From the NCBI RefSeq assembly GCF_002836255.1, contig NZ_PJAU01000048.1:62001-126000 (forward strand): a stretch of 64,000 bases of DNA, given 5' to 3'. Below are positions 20,089-28,314 of the stretch, one piece after another (positions within the stretch are counted from its first letter, which is position 1; each line of letters opens with the position of its first letter). Source of the DNA: Colwellia sp. 75C3. Lineage in GTDB: Bacteria > Pseudomonadota > Gammaproteobacteria > Enterobacterales > Alteromonadaceae. Made by a program: the position numbers and the translations under genes. The notes beneath the pieces are model-generated. The model made no database searches and was not told where the DNA came from. It saw only the letters and a program-made list of their open reading frames with translations.

Positions 20089-20886
20089 TTATAAAATGAA
20101 TTCTTTAACGAATCGGCTACCAAAGTAGGCAAGGGTAAGCAAACCGCTGGCACTCACCATAAGCACTAACACTTTTTGACCACGCCAACCTTTTTCAAAA
20201 TGTCCCCAAAGAATTAGGCTGTAAATAGCAAAAGAGAGTAATGATAGTATGGTTTTATGGGCATTTTCTTTCGCTAAAAAACCGTCTAGAAAAGCAAAAC
20301 CAATAATTTCGCTAACAAACAAAATCGCCGTGCCAACCGTTAATATACTAAAAAGTTGCTTCTCAACCTGCATTAGAGGAGGCAAGTGAGCCACAGCCGT
20401 TAAGTTTTTACTCTTAAGTTTTATGTTGATATAAGTCACTTGAAAAGCAAATAAAGTAGCTATAATCAAAACACAATACGCTATTAAAGCGAAACTGATA
20501 TGACTGAGCAAAATCACCTTCTCAACCACCAAAGGAATTGAATCAATGGGTGGAAGGAAAATAATAACTAACTGCCACAAGCCGGTAAAGCCATAAACTA
20601 CAGGTAGTAATAAACTGACTTTAAATTTTAAGGCAACTAGCGTAACGACTACCGTGATGGTTAAGCTGACCAATGAAATTACGTTGGGTAAGTTGAAATT
20701 AATAACGTCTTGAGAAAAGAATAATAACCCGTCATTGAAAGCGTGCACGACAATAGCAGCGGTAGCTAAACTCAAAACTAAGGTGATATTAGGGCCTTTA
20801 GGGTGAAATAATCGTGTAACTATTGCCAACGTAGCAAGTATATAAAGCAAAAACGCTAAACTTGAACCTATAACCAAAAAATTCAC
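20089..20886 (-). CDS. ypjD: YpjD-like inner-membrane protein of the cytochrome c assembly (CcsA/CcmC) family
   Basis: This 265-residue integral membrane protein has about eight hydrophobic segments. It matches the YpjD group of the cytochrome c assembly superfamily by length, topology and position next to corB and ffh. A role in heme handling is suggested only by the family. It is upstream of corB, 55 bases away on the same strand, so the two may be cotranscribed. Confidence 0.85.
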   Translation of the reverse strand: MNFLVIGSSLAFLLYILATLAIVTRLFHPKGPNITLVLSLATAAIVVHAFNDGLLFFSQDVINFNLPNVISLVSLTITVVVTLVALKFKVSLLLPVVYGFTGLWQLVIIFLPPIDSIPLVVEKVILLSHISFALIAYCVLIIATLFAFQVTYINIKLKSKNLTAVAHLPPLMQVEKQLFSILTVGTAILFVSEIIGFAFLDGFLAKENAHKTILSLLSFAIYSLILWGHFEKGWRGQKVLVLMVSASGLLTLAYFGSRFVKEFIL

Positions 20887-21002
20887 AAAAAACCCCTAAA
20901 GCAACTGAAAATACGCATTAAAAAATTGATTCTATCAGATAAAATCTTCAACGCCATGTGATTAGCGCAAACTATTGACTTAAAATTAAAGAAAGCTAAA
21001 GG

Positions 21003-22103
21003 TTATTTTATCAACACCCGTCTTAAAGGTTTAATTGATAGAAAAGCAATCAAGCCAGCACAGCTTAATCCAAACCATTTAGGTAAAAGTTCATGACTAT
21101 GCTGCATTTGTTCACTAATATTAATGTCATAAAAATTCAAGCCAAAATCAAGTAGTAATGCAAAGCCAAGGGCGCAAAGTGCAACGCCAAGCAAGTATCG
21201 AATTAATACCGGACTACCCATCTCATTTCGAATAACACCTAAAGTCGAAATGTTTGTTGCTGGCCCAGCCATCATAAACACCAACGCGGTACCTGGTGAT
21301 AACCCTGCCAGAATAAACCCAGCTGCAATCGGGGTCGATGCGGTTGCACAAATATACATAGGAATCGAGATTACTATCATCAACAACATAGCAGGAAGGC
21401 CGCTACCATAACTTAATAGAAACTCTTCAGGTAAAAAAGTGCGAACAAGTGAAGCAAAGATCAAACCGATAAAAAGCCAAATAATTATGTCATCGATCAG
21501 TTTGGTAGATGCATAATAAACCCCTTGCTTGGTTTTGCTTACAAAGGTGTTTTCTGTTTTAGTGGGTAATGCTTTTTTACTTGCGCAGCAGGATTTTTCC
21601 TTCTCAGGAACTTCTTCTACTTTAATTATCGGTTTACTGCCACAGCAACCTTTTTTTTCGTTGCTTTTATGATGATGAGGAGATTTTATATCTTCCTCTT
21701 TAATGGTGGCTACCAATAATCCGGTAACGATGGCAGACATGACCGCTGCAATAGGGCGATAAATGGCAAAAACAGGGCCTAATAAAGCATAAGATACAGA
21801 AACCGAATCAATGCCTGTTTCGGGGGTTGCAACTAAAAATGAAGACGTTGCTGAAGCTGAAGCGCCACTTCGTCTAAGCTCTGTCGCTACAGGGATAACC
21901 CCGCAAGAACATAAGGGTAGTGGAGCACCAATAAGAGCTGCCTTGATAATGGCCGACTTTCCTTGGCCTAGATGTTTACTTAATACTTTACTTGGCACCC
22001 AGGCTTTCATTAAGCCTGCGATTAACAAGCCTAATAATAACCAAGGGCTAGCTTCGGCGCTTAAATCGAGAAAATTTATCGCTAGGACGGTTAACTGTTC
22101 CAT
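21003..22103 (-). CDS. SO_0444-type Cu/Zn efflux permease (PF03773 family)
   Basis: This 366-residue inner-membrane protein has two blocks of permease helices (PF03773/DUF318 type). The first block contains PLCSCGVIPVATELRRSGAS, with a paired-cysteine motif typical of this family. A central cytoplasmic loop (about residues 140-180) is rich in His and Cys pairs, such as HHHK, CCGSK and CCASK, and is a likely metal-sensing or metal-delivery loop. The family is known for copper/zinc efflux in Shewanella. It is divergent from ffh. Confidence 0.83.
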   Translation of the reverse strand: MEQLTVLAINFLDLSAEASPWLLLGLLIAGLMKAWVPSKVLSKHLGQGKSAIIKAALIGAPLPLCSCGVIPVATELRRSGASASATSSFLVATPETGIDSVSVSYALLGPVFAIYRPIAAVMSAIVTGLLVATIKEEDIKSPHHHKSNEKKGCCGSKPIIKVEEVPEKEKSCCASKKALPTKTENTFVSKTKQGVYYASTKLIDDIIIWLFIGLIFASLVRTFLPEEFLLSYGSGLPAMLLMIVISIPMYICATASTPIAAGFILAGLSPGTALVFMMAGPATNISTLGVIRNEMGSPVLIRYLLGVALCALGFALLLDFGLNFYDINISEQMQHSHELLPKWFGLSCAGLIAFLSIKPLRRVLIK

Positions 22104-22263
22104 AAATACCTATGTTTATTATACGAGATTAAAATGAAAATCATCACTACTATATCACGCCAATCTTTCTCTCAGCACGATAACTTATGCCTTATTGAGT
22201 CACTTTAATACCGACAAAATCATATCTGGAATTATCTGCTGTCGCATCTTAAGGATATTTGGG

Positions 22264-22269
22264 TATAAT
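22264..22269 (+). promoter_or_regulatory. Consensus -10 element upstream of ffh
   Basis: TATAAT lies 42 bases before the ffh start. The -35 region is weak, so only the -10 element is claimed. Confidence 0.4.
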
Positions 22270-22310
22270 AGCAGCATTAACCTAATCAATTTTCGCTGTT
22301 AGAGTATTTC

Positions 22311-23702
22311 ATGTTTGACAATCTTTCCGATCGCTTAAGTAAAACACTTAAAAATATTAGTGGCCGTGGCCGTTTAACCGAAGACAATATCAAAGAAACC
22401 TTACGCGAAGTGCGTATGGCATTACTTGAAGCCGATGTCGCTTTACCCGTTATTCGTGAATTTGTAGCCAAAGTAAAAGAAAAAGCTGTTGGTACTGATG
22501 TTTCTAAAAGCCTCACGCCTGGGCAGATTTTTGTCAAAATAGTTCAAAAAGAACTTGAAGCAGCCATGGGTGAAGTCAATGAAGGTCTTGACTTAAGAGC
22601 TGCGCCACCAGCCGTTGTATTAATGGCTGGCTTGCAAGGTGCTGGTAAAACTACCTCTGTAGCCAAATTAGCAAAATTCTTAACAGAACGTGAAAAGAAA
22701 AAAGTCTTAGTCGTAAGTGCTGATGTATATCGTCCAGCGGCGATTAAGCAGCTTGAAACGTTAGCTGAAGAAATAAGTGTTGGTTTCTTTCCAAGTGATA
22801 TCAAGCAAAAACCAATTGATATTGCCAATGCTGCCATTGATCATGCTAAGAAAAACTTTTTTGATGTGGTAATTGTCGATACTGCGGGTCGTTTGCATAT
22901 TGATGAAAACATGATGGGTGAAATTCAGCAACTTCATGCTGCTATCAATCCAATAGAAACACTTTTTACTGTTGATGCTATGACAGGTCAAGATGCTGCT
23001 AATACAGCTAAAGCCTTCAATGACGCTCTGCCGCTAACAGGTATTATCTTAACAAAAACCGATGGTGATGCGCGAGGCGGTGCTGCGTTATCAATCCGTC
23101 ATATCACTGGCAAGCCTATTAAATTTATGGGTGTTGGTGAAAAAATTGAAGCCCTTGAGCCTTTCCATCCAGATCGAATTGCCTCACGTATTCTTGGCAT
23201 GGGTGACGTATTATCACTTGTTGAAGAAATTGAGCAAAAGGTTGATAGAAAGCAAGCTGAGAAATTAGCTAAAAAAGTTAAAAGTGGTAAAGGTTTTAGT
23301 TTAGAAGACTTTCGTGACCAGCTTGTCCAGATGAAAAGTATGGGCGGCATGATGGGCATGATGGATAAACTGCCTGGCATGGGCAATATGTCTGATAAAA
23401 TTAAAGATCAGATGGATGATAAAATTACCGTGCAAATGGAAGCCATTATTAATTCTATGACTCCTGGTGAACGTGAACGTCCTGATATTATTAAAGGATC
23501 TCGCAAGCGTCGTATTGCAGCTGGCTCAGGTACTCAAATACAAGATGTAAATAAGCTACTTAAGCAATTTACTCAAATGCAAAAAATGATGAAAAAAATG
23601 TCAGGTAAAGGCGGCATGAAAAAAATGATGCGTGGCATGCAAGGTATGATGCCACCAGGTGGCGGTGGCATGGGCGGCGGTGGCGGTATGTTCGGCCGTT
23701 AA
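22311..23702 (+). CDS. ffh: Signal recognition particle protein Ffh
   Basis: Ffh binds 4.5S RNA and signal sequences of nascent membrane proteins and delivers them to FtsY using GTP. The 463-residue protein has the N domain, the G domain with GLQGAGKTT, DTAGRLH and TKTDGDARGG, and a C-terminal methionine-rich M domain (about residues 330-463) ending in a Gly/Met-rich tail. Length and motifs are standard. Unlike E. coli, rpsP does not follow directly: a GGDEF/EAL gene lies between. Confidence 0.98.
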   Translation: MFDNLSDRLSKTLKNISGRGRLTEDNIKETLREVRMALLEADVALPVIREFVAKVKEKAVGTDVSKSLTPGQIFVKIVQKELEAAMGEVNEGLDLRAAPPAVVLMAGLQGAGKTTSVAKLAKFLTEREKKKVLVVSADVYRPAAIKQLETLAEEISVGFFPSDIKQKPIDIANAAIDHAKKNFFDVVIVDTAGRLHIDENMMGEIQQLHAAINPIETLFTVDAMTGQDAANTAKAFNDALPLTGIILTKTDGDARGGAALSIRHITGKPIKFMGVGEKIEALEPFHPDRIASRILGMGDVLSLVEEIEQKVDRKQAEKLAKKVKSGKGFSLEDFRDQLVQMKSMGGMMGMMDKLPGMGNMSDKIKDQMDDKITVQMEAIINSMTPGERERPDIIKGSRKRRIAAGSGTQIQDVNKLLKQFTQMQKMMKKMSGKGGMKKMMRGMQGMMPPGGGGMGGGGGMFGR

Positions 23703-23734
23703 ACCCACTTACAATTTTTTATACCCCCTCTATT

Positions 23735-23758
23735 AAAGGTCGCATTCGCGGCCTTTTT
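23735..23758 (+). terminator. Rho-independent terminator after ffh
   Basis: AAAGGTCGC pairs with GCGGCCTTT (one G-U) around ATTC, and T residues follow. Confidence 0.82.
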
Positions 23759-24157
23759 TATTTTCAAGATATAATGCTTTTTTCCTGATTTATTTGTTTA
23801 GCTTTAGCGTTATGGTATAGCTTTTTTTAGTTATGTTAAAGCATCCCAACTTGATAAAATTATTGATGACATCTGTGTGAATCATTAAATTTACAGCTGC
23901 TTAATGTTTATATGTTTTGACCCCTTCAAGAAAACTGTCCTTGCTCTTTTACCAAAACAAAAACGTAATAAATAAACGTTTGTTGCGCATTATTGACGTT
24001 TTTCTTATTGGCTAGCTATACTTATCTACTAACCGCTTAATGAGCAATTATTTATAAGTACTTTGCTTAGTTTTTTTAACTTATGTGCTTAACAGATGAA
24101 ATGCATAATGTTTGTCTATTTTATTCAACTATCAACTTAATTGAGGTGCTCGACTAA
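23759..24157. other. Intergenic region between ffh and the GGDEF/EAL gene
   Basis: About 400 bases of AT-rich non-coding DNA. It holds the probable promoter at 23993-24022 and a leader of about 130 bases before the GGDEF/EAL start. No other structure was found. Confidence 0.5.
23993..24022 (+). promoter_or_regulatory. Probable sigma70 promoter for the GGDEF/EAL gene
   Basis: TTGACG (23993-23998) and TATACT (24017-24022) are 18 bases apart. They lie upstream of the GGDEF/EAL gene, leaving a long leader. Confidence 0.5.
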
Positions 24158-25777
24158 ATGACTAAAAACAAAGTTAACAAGACTGTTGCTCGTGTCCAAT
24201 TGGATAGACGAGAAAAACCGGGATTTTTTAAACGGTTTGTTATGGTGTTTGAAAGCTTATTTATCGTGCTTATTACCGCCGTACTTATGTGGTCAACACG
24301 CTTTGTCGATGTGTCTGAATTTATTCTTAAATTATCGAGTAACCAACAACAGTGGCACTTAGATGAAATTATCACTCATGTTAGTATTGCAGTTTTGGGA
24401 CTATTGGTCTTACTGACGCGATATAGCTTCTATTTACGCAAAAAAATGAATCGACAATTTGTTGCCGAAGACGAAATTAAAAGACTCGCTTTTTTTGATA
24501 GTTTAACTAATTTACCTAACAAAGAACTTTGCCAAAATCGCTTAGATCACGCGGTAGCAAGGGCAGCAAGAAATAACACTTCAATTGCTGTGTTATTTAT
24601 TGGTATTGATGACTTTAAAGGCGTTAATGAACAACAAGGTCATGATGGCGGCGATAAACTACTACAGCAAGTCGCTAAACGGTTATCGAGTGAGTTACGC
24701 TCAGGTGATACATTAGCAAGAATTACCGGGGTGGAGTTTCTCATTATACTTGAGGCAGCCTCAGCTAAAGATAATGTAAATACTTTTGCTGAAAAGATAC
24801 TGTTAAAGCTTGCCAAAAGTTACCGCATTGCCATGCAAGAAGTTTATATCACGGGTAATGTAGGTATTGCTTTATATCCAAGTGATGGTGAACACGGCAA
24901 AGAGTTAATTAAAAATGCAGATACGGCAATGTGCTTTGCCAAAGAAAAAAGCCCCAACAGCTTAGCTTTTTTCTCTAAAGATCTCCAAGAGCAGGTTAAT
25001 ATCAAGAAGAAAATAGCCGAACAATTATTAGGTGCAATAGATAGAGATGAACTCGTTCTGCACTACCAACCTATCATTGCAACCCAATCCAATGAGATTA
25101 TTGCCGTAGAAGCGTTGTTACGTTGGCATAATGAATTACTCGGTGATTTGGCTCCAGATGTATTTATTCCTATCGCAGAAGAAATAGGCATTATTACGAA
25201 AATTGGTGATTGGGTACTTGATCAGGCCTGTGTTCAAAATAAAATCTGGCAGCGGCAGGGCTATCCCAAAATGGTCATGTCAATTAACATGTCAGTCATG
25301 CAATTGGGTGTTATAAATTATGCGGGCACGGTTTCTACGTCTCTTGAAGAAACACACTTAGAGCCTCAATATTTGGAGTTAGAGTTTACAGAGAACACGC
25401 TGATGAAGGATGCAAAGAAATCGATAGTGCAACTTAGGCAGTTAAGTGCTTTAGGTGTTTCTATCGCGCTTGATGATTTTGGTACCGGTTATTCATCAAT
25501 AAAATATCTGTCTAAGTTCAAGTTAAATAAATTAAAAATTGATGGTTGTTTTATAAAAAATTTTCCTCCAAGTGCTGGGGATGTTATGGCGACAAGATCT
25601 ATTATTGCTTTAGCTAAGCAATTAAAATTACACATCACCGCCGAGGGCGTTGAAACAGCCGATCAGCGAGAGTTTATGGCCGTAAATGATGTTGATTCCA
25701 TGCAGGGGTATCACTTTAGTCGCCCTGTTGATGCCAAAGCATTCGAGCAACTTTTACAATCCCCTTCATGGCAATAA
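24158..25777 (+). CDS. GGDEF/EAL protein, probable c-di-GMP phosphodiesterase
   Basis: This 539-residue inner-membrane protein has two N-terminal hydrophobic segments (about residues 28-48 and 72-90), then GGDEF (about 110-265) and EAL (about 275-530). The GGDEF active site is degenerate (ITGVEF), so cyclase activity is unlikely. The EAL domain keeps VEALLRW, NMSVMQL, ELEFTENTL and DDFGTGYSS, so it should hydrolyse c-di-GMP. It interrupts the usual ffh-rpsP adjacency. Confidence 0.9.
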   Translation: MTKNKVNKTVARVQLDRREKPGFFKRFVMVFESLFIVLITAVLMWSTRFVDVSEFILKLSSNQQQWHLDEIITHVSIAVLGLLVLLTRYSFYLRKKMNRQFVAEDEIKRLAFFDSLTNLPNKELCQNRLDHAVARAARNNTSIAVLFIGIDDFKGVNEQQGHDGGDKLLQQVAKRLSSELRSGDTLARITGVEFLIILEAASAKDNVNTFAEKILLKLAKSYRIAMQEVYITGNVGIALYPSDGEHGKELIKNADTAMCFAKEKSPNSLAFFSKDLQEQVNIKKKIAEQLLGAIDRDELVLHYQPIIATQSNEIIAVEALLRWHNELLGDLAPDVFIPIAEEIGIITKIGDWVLDQACVQNKIWQRQGYPKMVMSINMSVMQLGVINYAGTVSTSLEETHLEPQYLELEFTENTLMKDAKKSIVQLRQLSALGVSIALDDFGTGYSSIKYLSKFKLNKLKIDGCFIKNFPPSAGDVMATRSIIALAKQLKLHITAEGVETADQREFMAVNDVDSMQGYHFSRPVDAKAFEQLLQSPSWQ

Positions 25778-25865
25778 AATTTATTCGTTCACTTTCACTA
25801 GACAGTTTTGCATCGATAACCTCAAAATCTGCACCACTATCCCTTACTTGATAGATAAATAAAGC

Positions 25866-25893
25866 TTGTAAAAATATACTAGAAGCGTAAAAT
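25866..25893 (+). promoter_or_regulatory. Probable promoter of the rpsP-rimM-trmD-rplS operon
   Basis: TTGTAA (25866-25871) and TAAAAT (25888-25893) are separated by 16 bases. A GC-rich ACGCGAG follows, as in growth-rate-controlled ribosomal promoters. The rpsP start is 79 bases downstream. Confidence 0.5.
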
Positions 25894-25971
25894 ACGCGAG
25901 CTTTTCTGTCGCTTGTCGAAGAGAAGTGACTGAAAAATCCGTTTTTACACTTAACATATATAGAGGACGAT

Positions 25972-26217
25972 ATGGTTACCATTCGTTTAGCTCGTGGCGG
26001 CGCTAAAAAGCGTCCATTCTATCAGGTTGTTGTTGCAGATAGCCGTAACTCTCGCGATGGTCGTTTCATCGAAAGAGTTGGTTTCTTCAACCCAACAGCA
26101 CAAGGTCAAGCAGAAAAATTACGCTTAGATCTAGACCGTATTACCCATTGGGTAGGTCAAGGTGCGACGTTATCTGATCGTGTGGCTAAGTTAGTTAAAG
26201 ACGCATCTGCGGCTTAA
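25972..26217 (+). CDS. rpsP: 30S ribosomal protein bS16
   Basis: The 81-residue protein begins [20 protein letters not shown], a textbook bS16 start, and has the RVGFFNP segment. It binds 16S rRNA in small-subunit assembly. It is the first gene of the four-gene operon; an AGAGGA ribosome binding site precedes the ATG. Confidence 0.98.
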   Translation: MVTIRLARGGAKKRPFYQVVVADSRNSRDGRFIERVGFFNPTAQGQAEKLRLDLDRITHWVGQGATLSDRVAKLVKDASAA

Positions 26218-26244
26218 TTGCTTAGTAGGCATTAGGAGAATTTC

Positions 26245-26775
26245 GTGAGTACAGAAGAAAAACAAATCATCTTGGGTAAAGTAGGCGCTGTTTACGGCAT
26301 CAAAGGCTGGTTGAAAATTCATTCATTCACTGATGAAACTGAAGCCATACTTGACTATTTCCCTTGGTCATTAAAATTAGGGAATAATACACAAACAGTT
26401 GAAATAACTGATTGGCGCAAGCATAACAAAGTACTTATTGTGAAAGTGGCGGGTATTGATGACAGAGATGAAGCGCAAGCATTAGTCGGCTCTGAAATAT
26501 TAACCAATGAAGCCGCGTTACCAGAATTGTCGCAAGATGATTTTTACTGGCGCGATCTAATAGGTATGTCTGTTGTGACTAACAAGGGTTACGACCTGGG
26601 TGTAGTTACTGACATGATGGAAACTGGCGCTAATGATGTACTGGTTGTGAAAGCTAACTTGAAAGATGGCTTTAGTAAAAAAGAGCGGTTAATCCCTTAT
26701 CTTTTTGAACAAGTAATCGAATCTGTTAGCATCGAAAATAAACAAATTTGTGTTGACTGGGATCCGGGTTTTTAA
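26245..26775 (+). CDS. rimM: Ribosome maturation factor RimM
   Basis: RimM helps mature the 30S head domain around uS19. The 176-residue protein has the N-terminal GKVGAVYGIKGWLKIHSFT motif and a C-terminal PRC-barrel with FYWRDLIGMSV and LIPYLFEQV. It starts at GTG 26245 behind AGGAG. It lies 27 bases after rpsP and just before trmD. Confidence 0.97.
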   Translation: MSTEEKQIILGKVGAVYGIKGWLKIHSFTDETEAILDYFPWSLKLGNNTQTVEITDWRKHNKVLIVKVAGIDDRDEAQALVGSEILTNEAALPELSQDDFYWRDLIGMSVVTNKGYDLGVVTDMMETGANDVLVVKANLKDGFSKKERLIPYLFEQVIESVSIENKQICVDWDPGF

Positions 26776-26814
26776 CTTGTGACTAGCACTACCTCTGATA
26801 AAGAGAATAACAAA

Positions 26815-27606
26815 ATGTGGATTGGGGTGATAAGCCTTTTTCCCGAAATGTTTAATGCTATTACTGAGTATGGAGTAACAGGCCGAGCGATTCGTAATGG
26901 GTTAATTGATTTTCATTTATGGAATCCAAGAGACTTTACCCATGATAAACATCGTACCGTTGATGATCGTCCTTATGGCGGTGGTCCGGGCATGTTAATG
27001 ATGGTGCAACCATTACGAGATGCAATACATGCTGCAAGAACTGCAGCAGGTAAAGCGGCGCTTGAGTCAGGTAATGATGACAGAAATGTCAAAGTTATCT
27101 ATTTGTCTCCGCAAGGACGAAAGCTTGATCAACAAGGCGTAAGTGAATTAGCACAACATAATCAACTAGTATTTATTGCTGGACGATATGAAGGCATAGA
27201 CGAGCGATTAATCGCGTCAGATATTGACGAAGAATGGTCGGTTGGCGATTACATTTTAAGTGGTGGTGAACTCCCTGCGATGAATGTGATTGATGCTGTA
27301 GCACGCTTAGTGCCAGGCGTTTTAGGACATAAAGAATCAGCAGAGCAGGACTCCTTCTCTAACGGTTTATTAGACTGTCCTCATTACACTCGGCCAGAAG
27401 TAATGACCACTCCTAACGGAGATGAAGTGTCAGTACCAAAAGTATTGCTTAGTGGTAATCACGAACATATACGCTTATGGCGACAAGAACAATCTTTGCT
27501 AAGAACGTGGACTAGAAGACCAGAATTATTAACTAACCTAGCTCTGACAGATGAGCAGGTGAAAGCACTCGCTTTAATTAAAAAACAAGCGAAGCACACC
27601 ACTTAG
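26815..27606 (+). CDS. trmD: tRNA (guanine37-N1)-methyltransferase
   Basis: TrmD methylates G37 of tRNAs that read CNN codons, using S-adenosylmethionine, and prevents frameshifting. The trefoil-knot motifs are clear: [14 protein letters not shown], the SAM-binding SPQGRKL and [10 protein letters not shown], and [16 protein letters not shown] 26815 gives 263 residues beginning [13 protein letters not shown], which aligns with E. coli. The frame is open to a GTG at 26779, which would add 12 residues and almost abut rimM; I prefer the ATG. Confidence 0.97.
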   Translation: MWIGVISLFPEMFNAITEYGVTGRAIRNGLIDFHLWNPRDFTHDKHRTVDDRPYGGGPGMLMMVQPLRDAIHAARTAAGKAALESGNDDRNVKVIYLSPQGRKLDQQGVSELAQHNQLVFIAGRYEGIDERLIASDIDEEWSVGDYILSGGELPAMNVIDAVARLVPGVLGHKESAEQDSFSNGLLDCPHYTRPEVMTTPNGDEVSVPKVLLSGNHEHIRLWRQEQSLLRTWTRRPELLTNLALTDEQVKALALIKKQAKHTT

Positions 27607-27632
27607 ACTGTGCACACTAGGAAGAAGGTACT

Positions 27633-27986
27633 ATGAGTAAAATTCTTGAAATGCTCGAACAAGAGCAAATGAAAAAAGATCTACCAGCATTCGCCCCAGG
27701 TGATACTGTTGTAGTTCAAGTTAAAGTTACTGAAGCTGATAAGTCACGTCTTCAAGCGTTTGAAGGCGTAGTTATCGCTGTTAAAAACCGTGGTTTACAT
27801 TCTGCTTTCACTGTTCGTAAAATCTCGAACGGTGTTGGTGTTGAACGTGTATTCCAGACACATAGCCCAATTGTTGACTCAATTGAAGTTAAACGTCGTG
27901 GCGATGTTCGTCAAGCTAAACTTTACTACTTGCGCGAGCTATCTGGCCGTAAAGCACGTATCAAAGAAAAATTGGCTAAGAAATAG
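27633..27986 (+). CDS. rplS: 50S ribosomal protein bL19
   Basis: This 117-residue protein at the subunit interface has [24 protein letters not shown] and the basic C-terminus typical of bL19. It is the last gene of the operon and is followed by a strong terminator. Confidence 0.98.
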   Translation: MSKILEMLEQEQMKKDLPAFAPGDTVVVQVKVTEADKSRLQAFEGVVIAVKNRGLHSAFTVRKISNGVGVERVFQTHSPIVDSIEVKRRGDVRQAKLYYLRELSGRKARIKEKLAKK

Positions 27987-28314
27987 AAATATTTCTAAAC
28001 CCATTTTCTGTAAAGAAAGTTTGAAAAAAGGCCTGAATAATTCATTATTCAGGCCTTTTTGTTTTTATTCCTTATCTATAATCCCGCAACTTATTACCTC
28101 TTATAGTTTCCGTTACTCTACATCTTAAAAATTCTATTTTCAGGTAGAATAACAATACAATAGAAATCTTGCATTTCATCACCACGACGCCTTTACTGAC
28201 AGAGTAATACTTAGAAAATAATTTATAATTGTTGTAATTTTTTTATCAAAAACCGTGTCATCTCATTAACTAGTATAATAATCATAGAAGTTTCTCAAGA
28301 AACAAGGATTCAGC
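27987..28314. other. Intergenic region after rplS
   Basis: The gap of 328 bases holds the rplS terminator and an AT-rich stretch upstream of the PAS/EAL gene. No further gene or repeat was found. Confidence 0.5.
28025..28057 (+). terminator. Rho-independent terminator after rplS
   Basis: AAAGGCCTGAATA pairs with TATTCAGGCCTTT in a 13-bp stem, followed by T residues. Confidence 0.93.

Noticed and set aside
27790..28128. 112-codon frame overlapping rplS and its terminator
   Set aside because: It reads rplS in another frame and crosses a terminator; a shadow frame.
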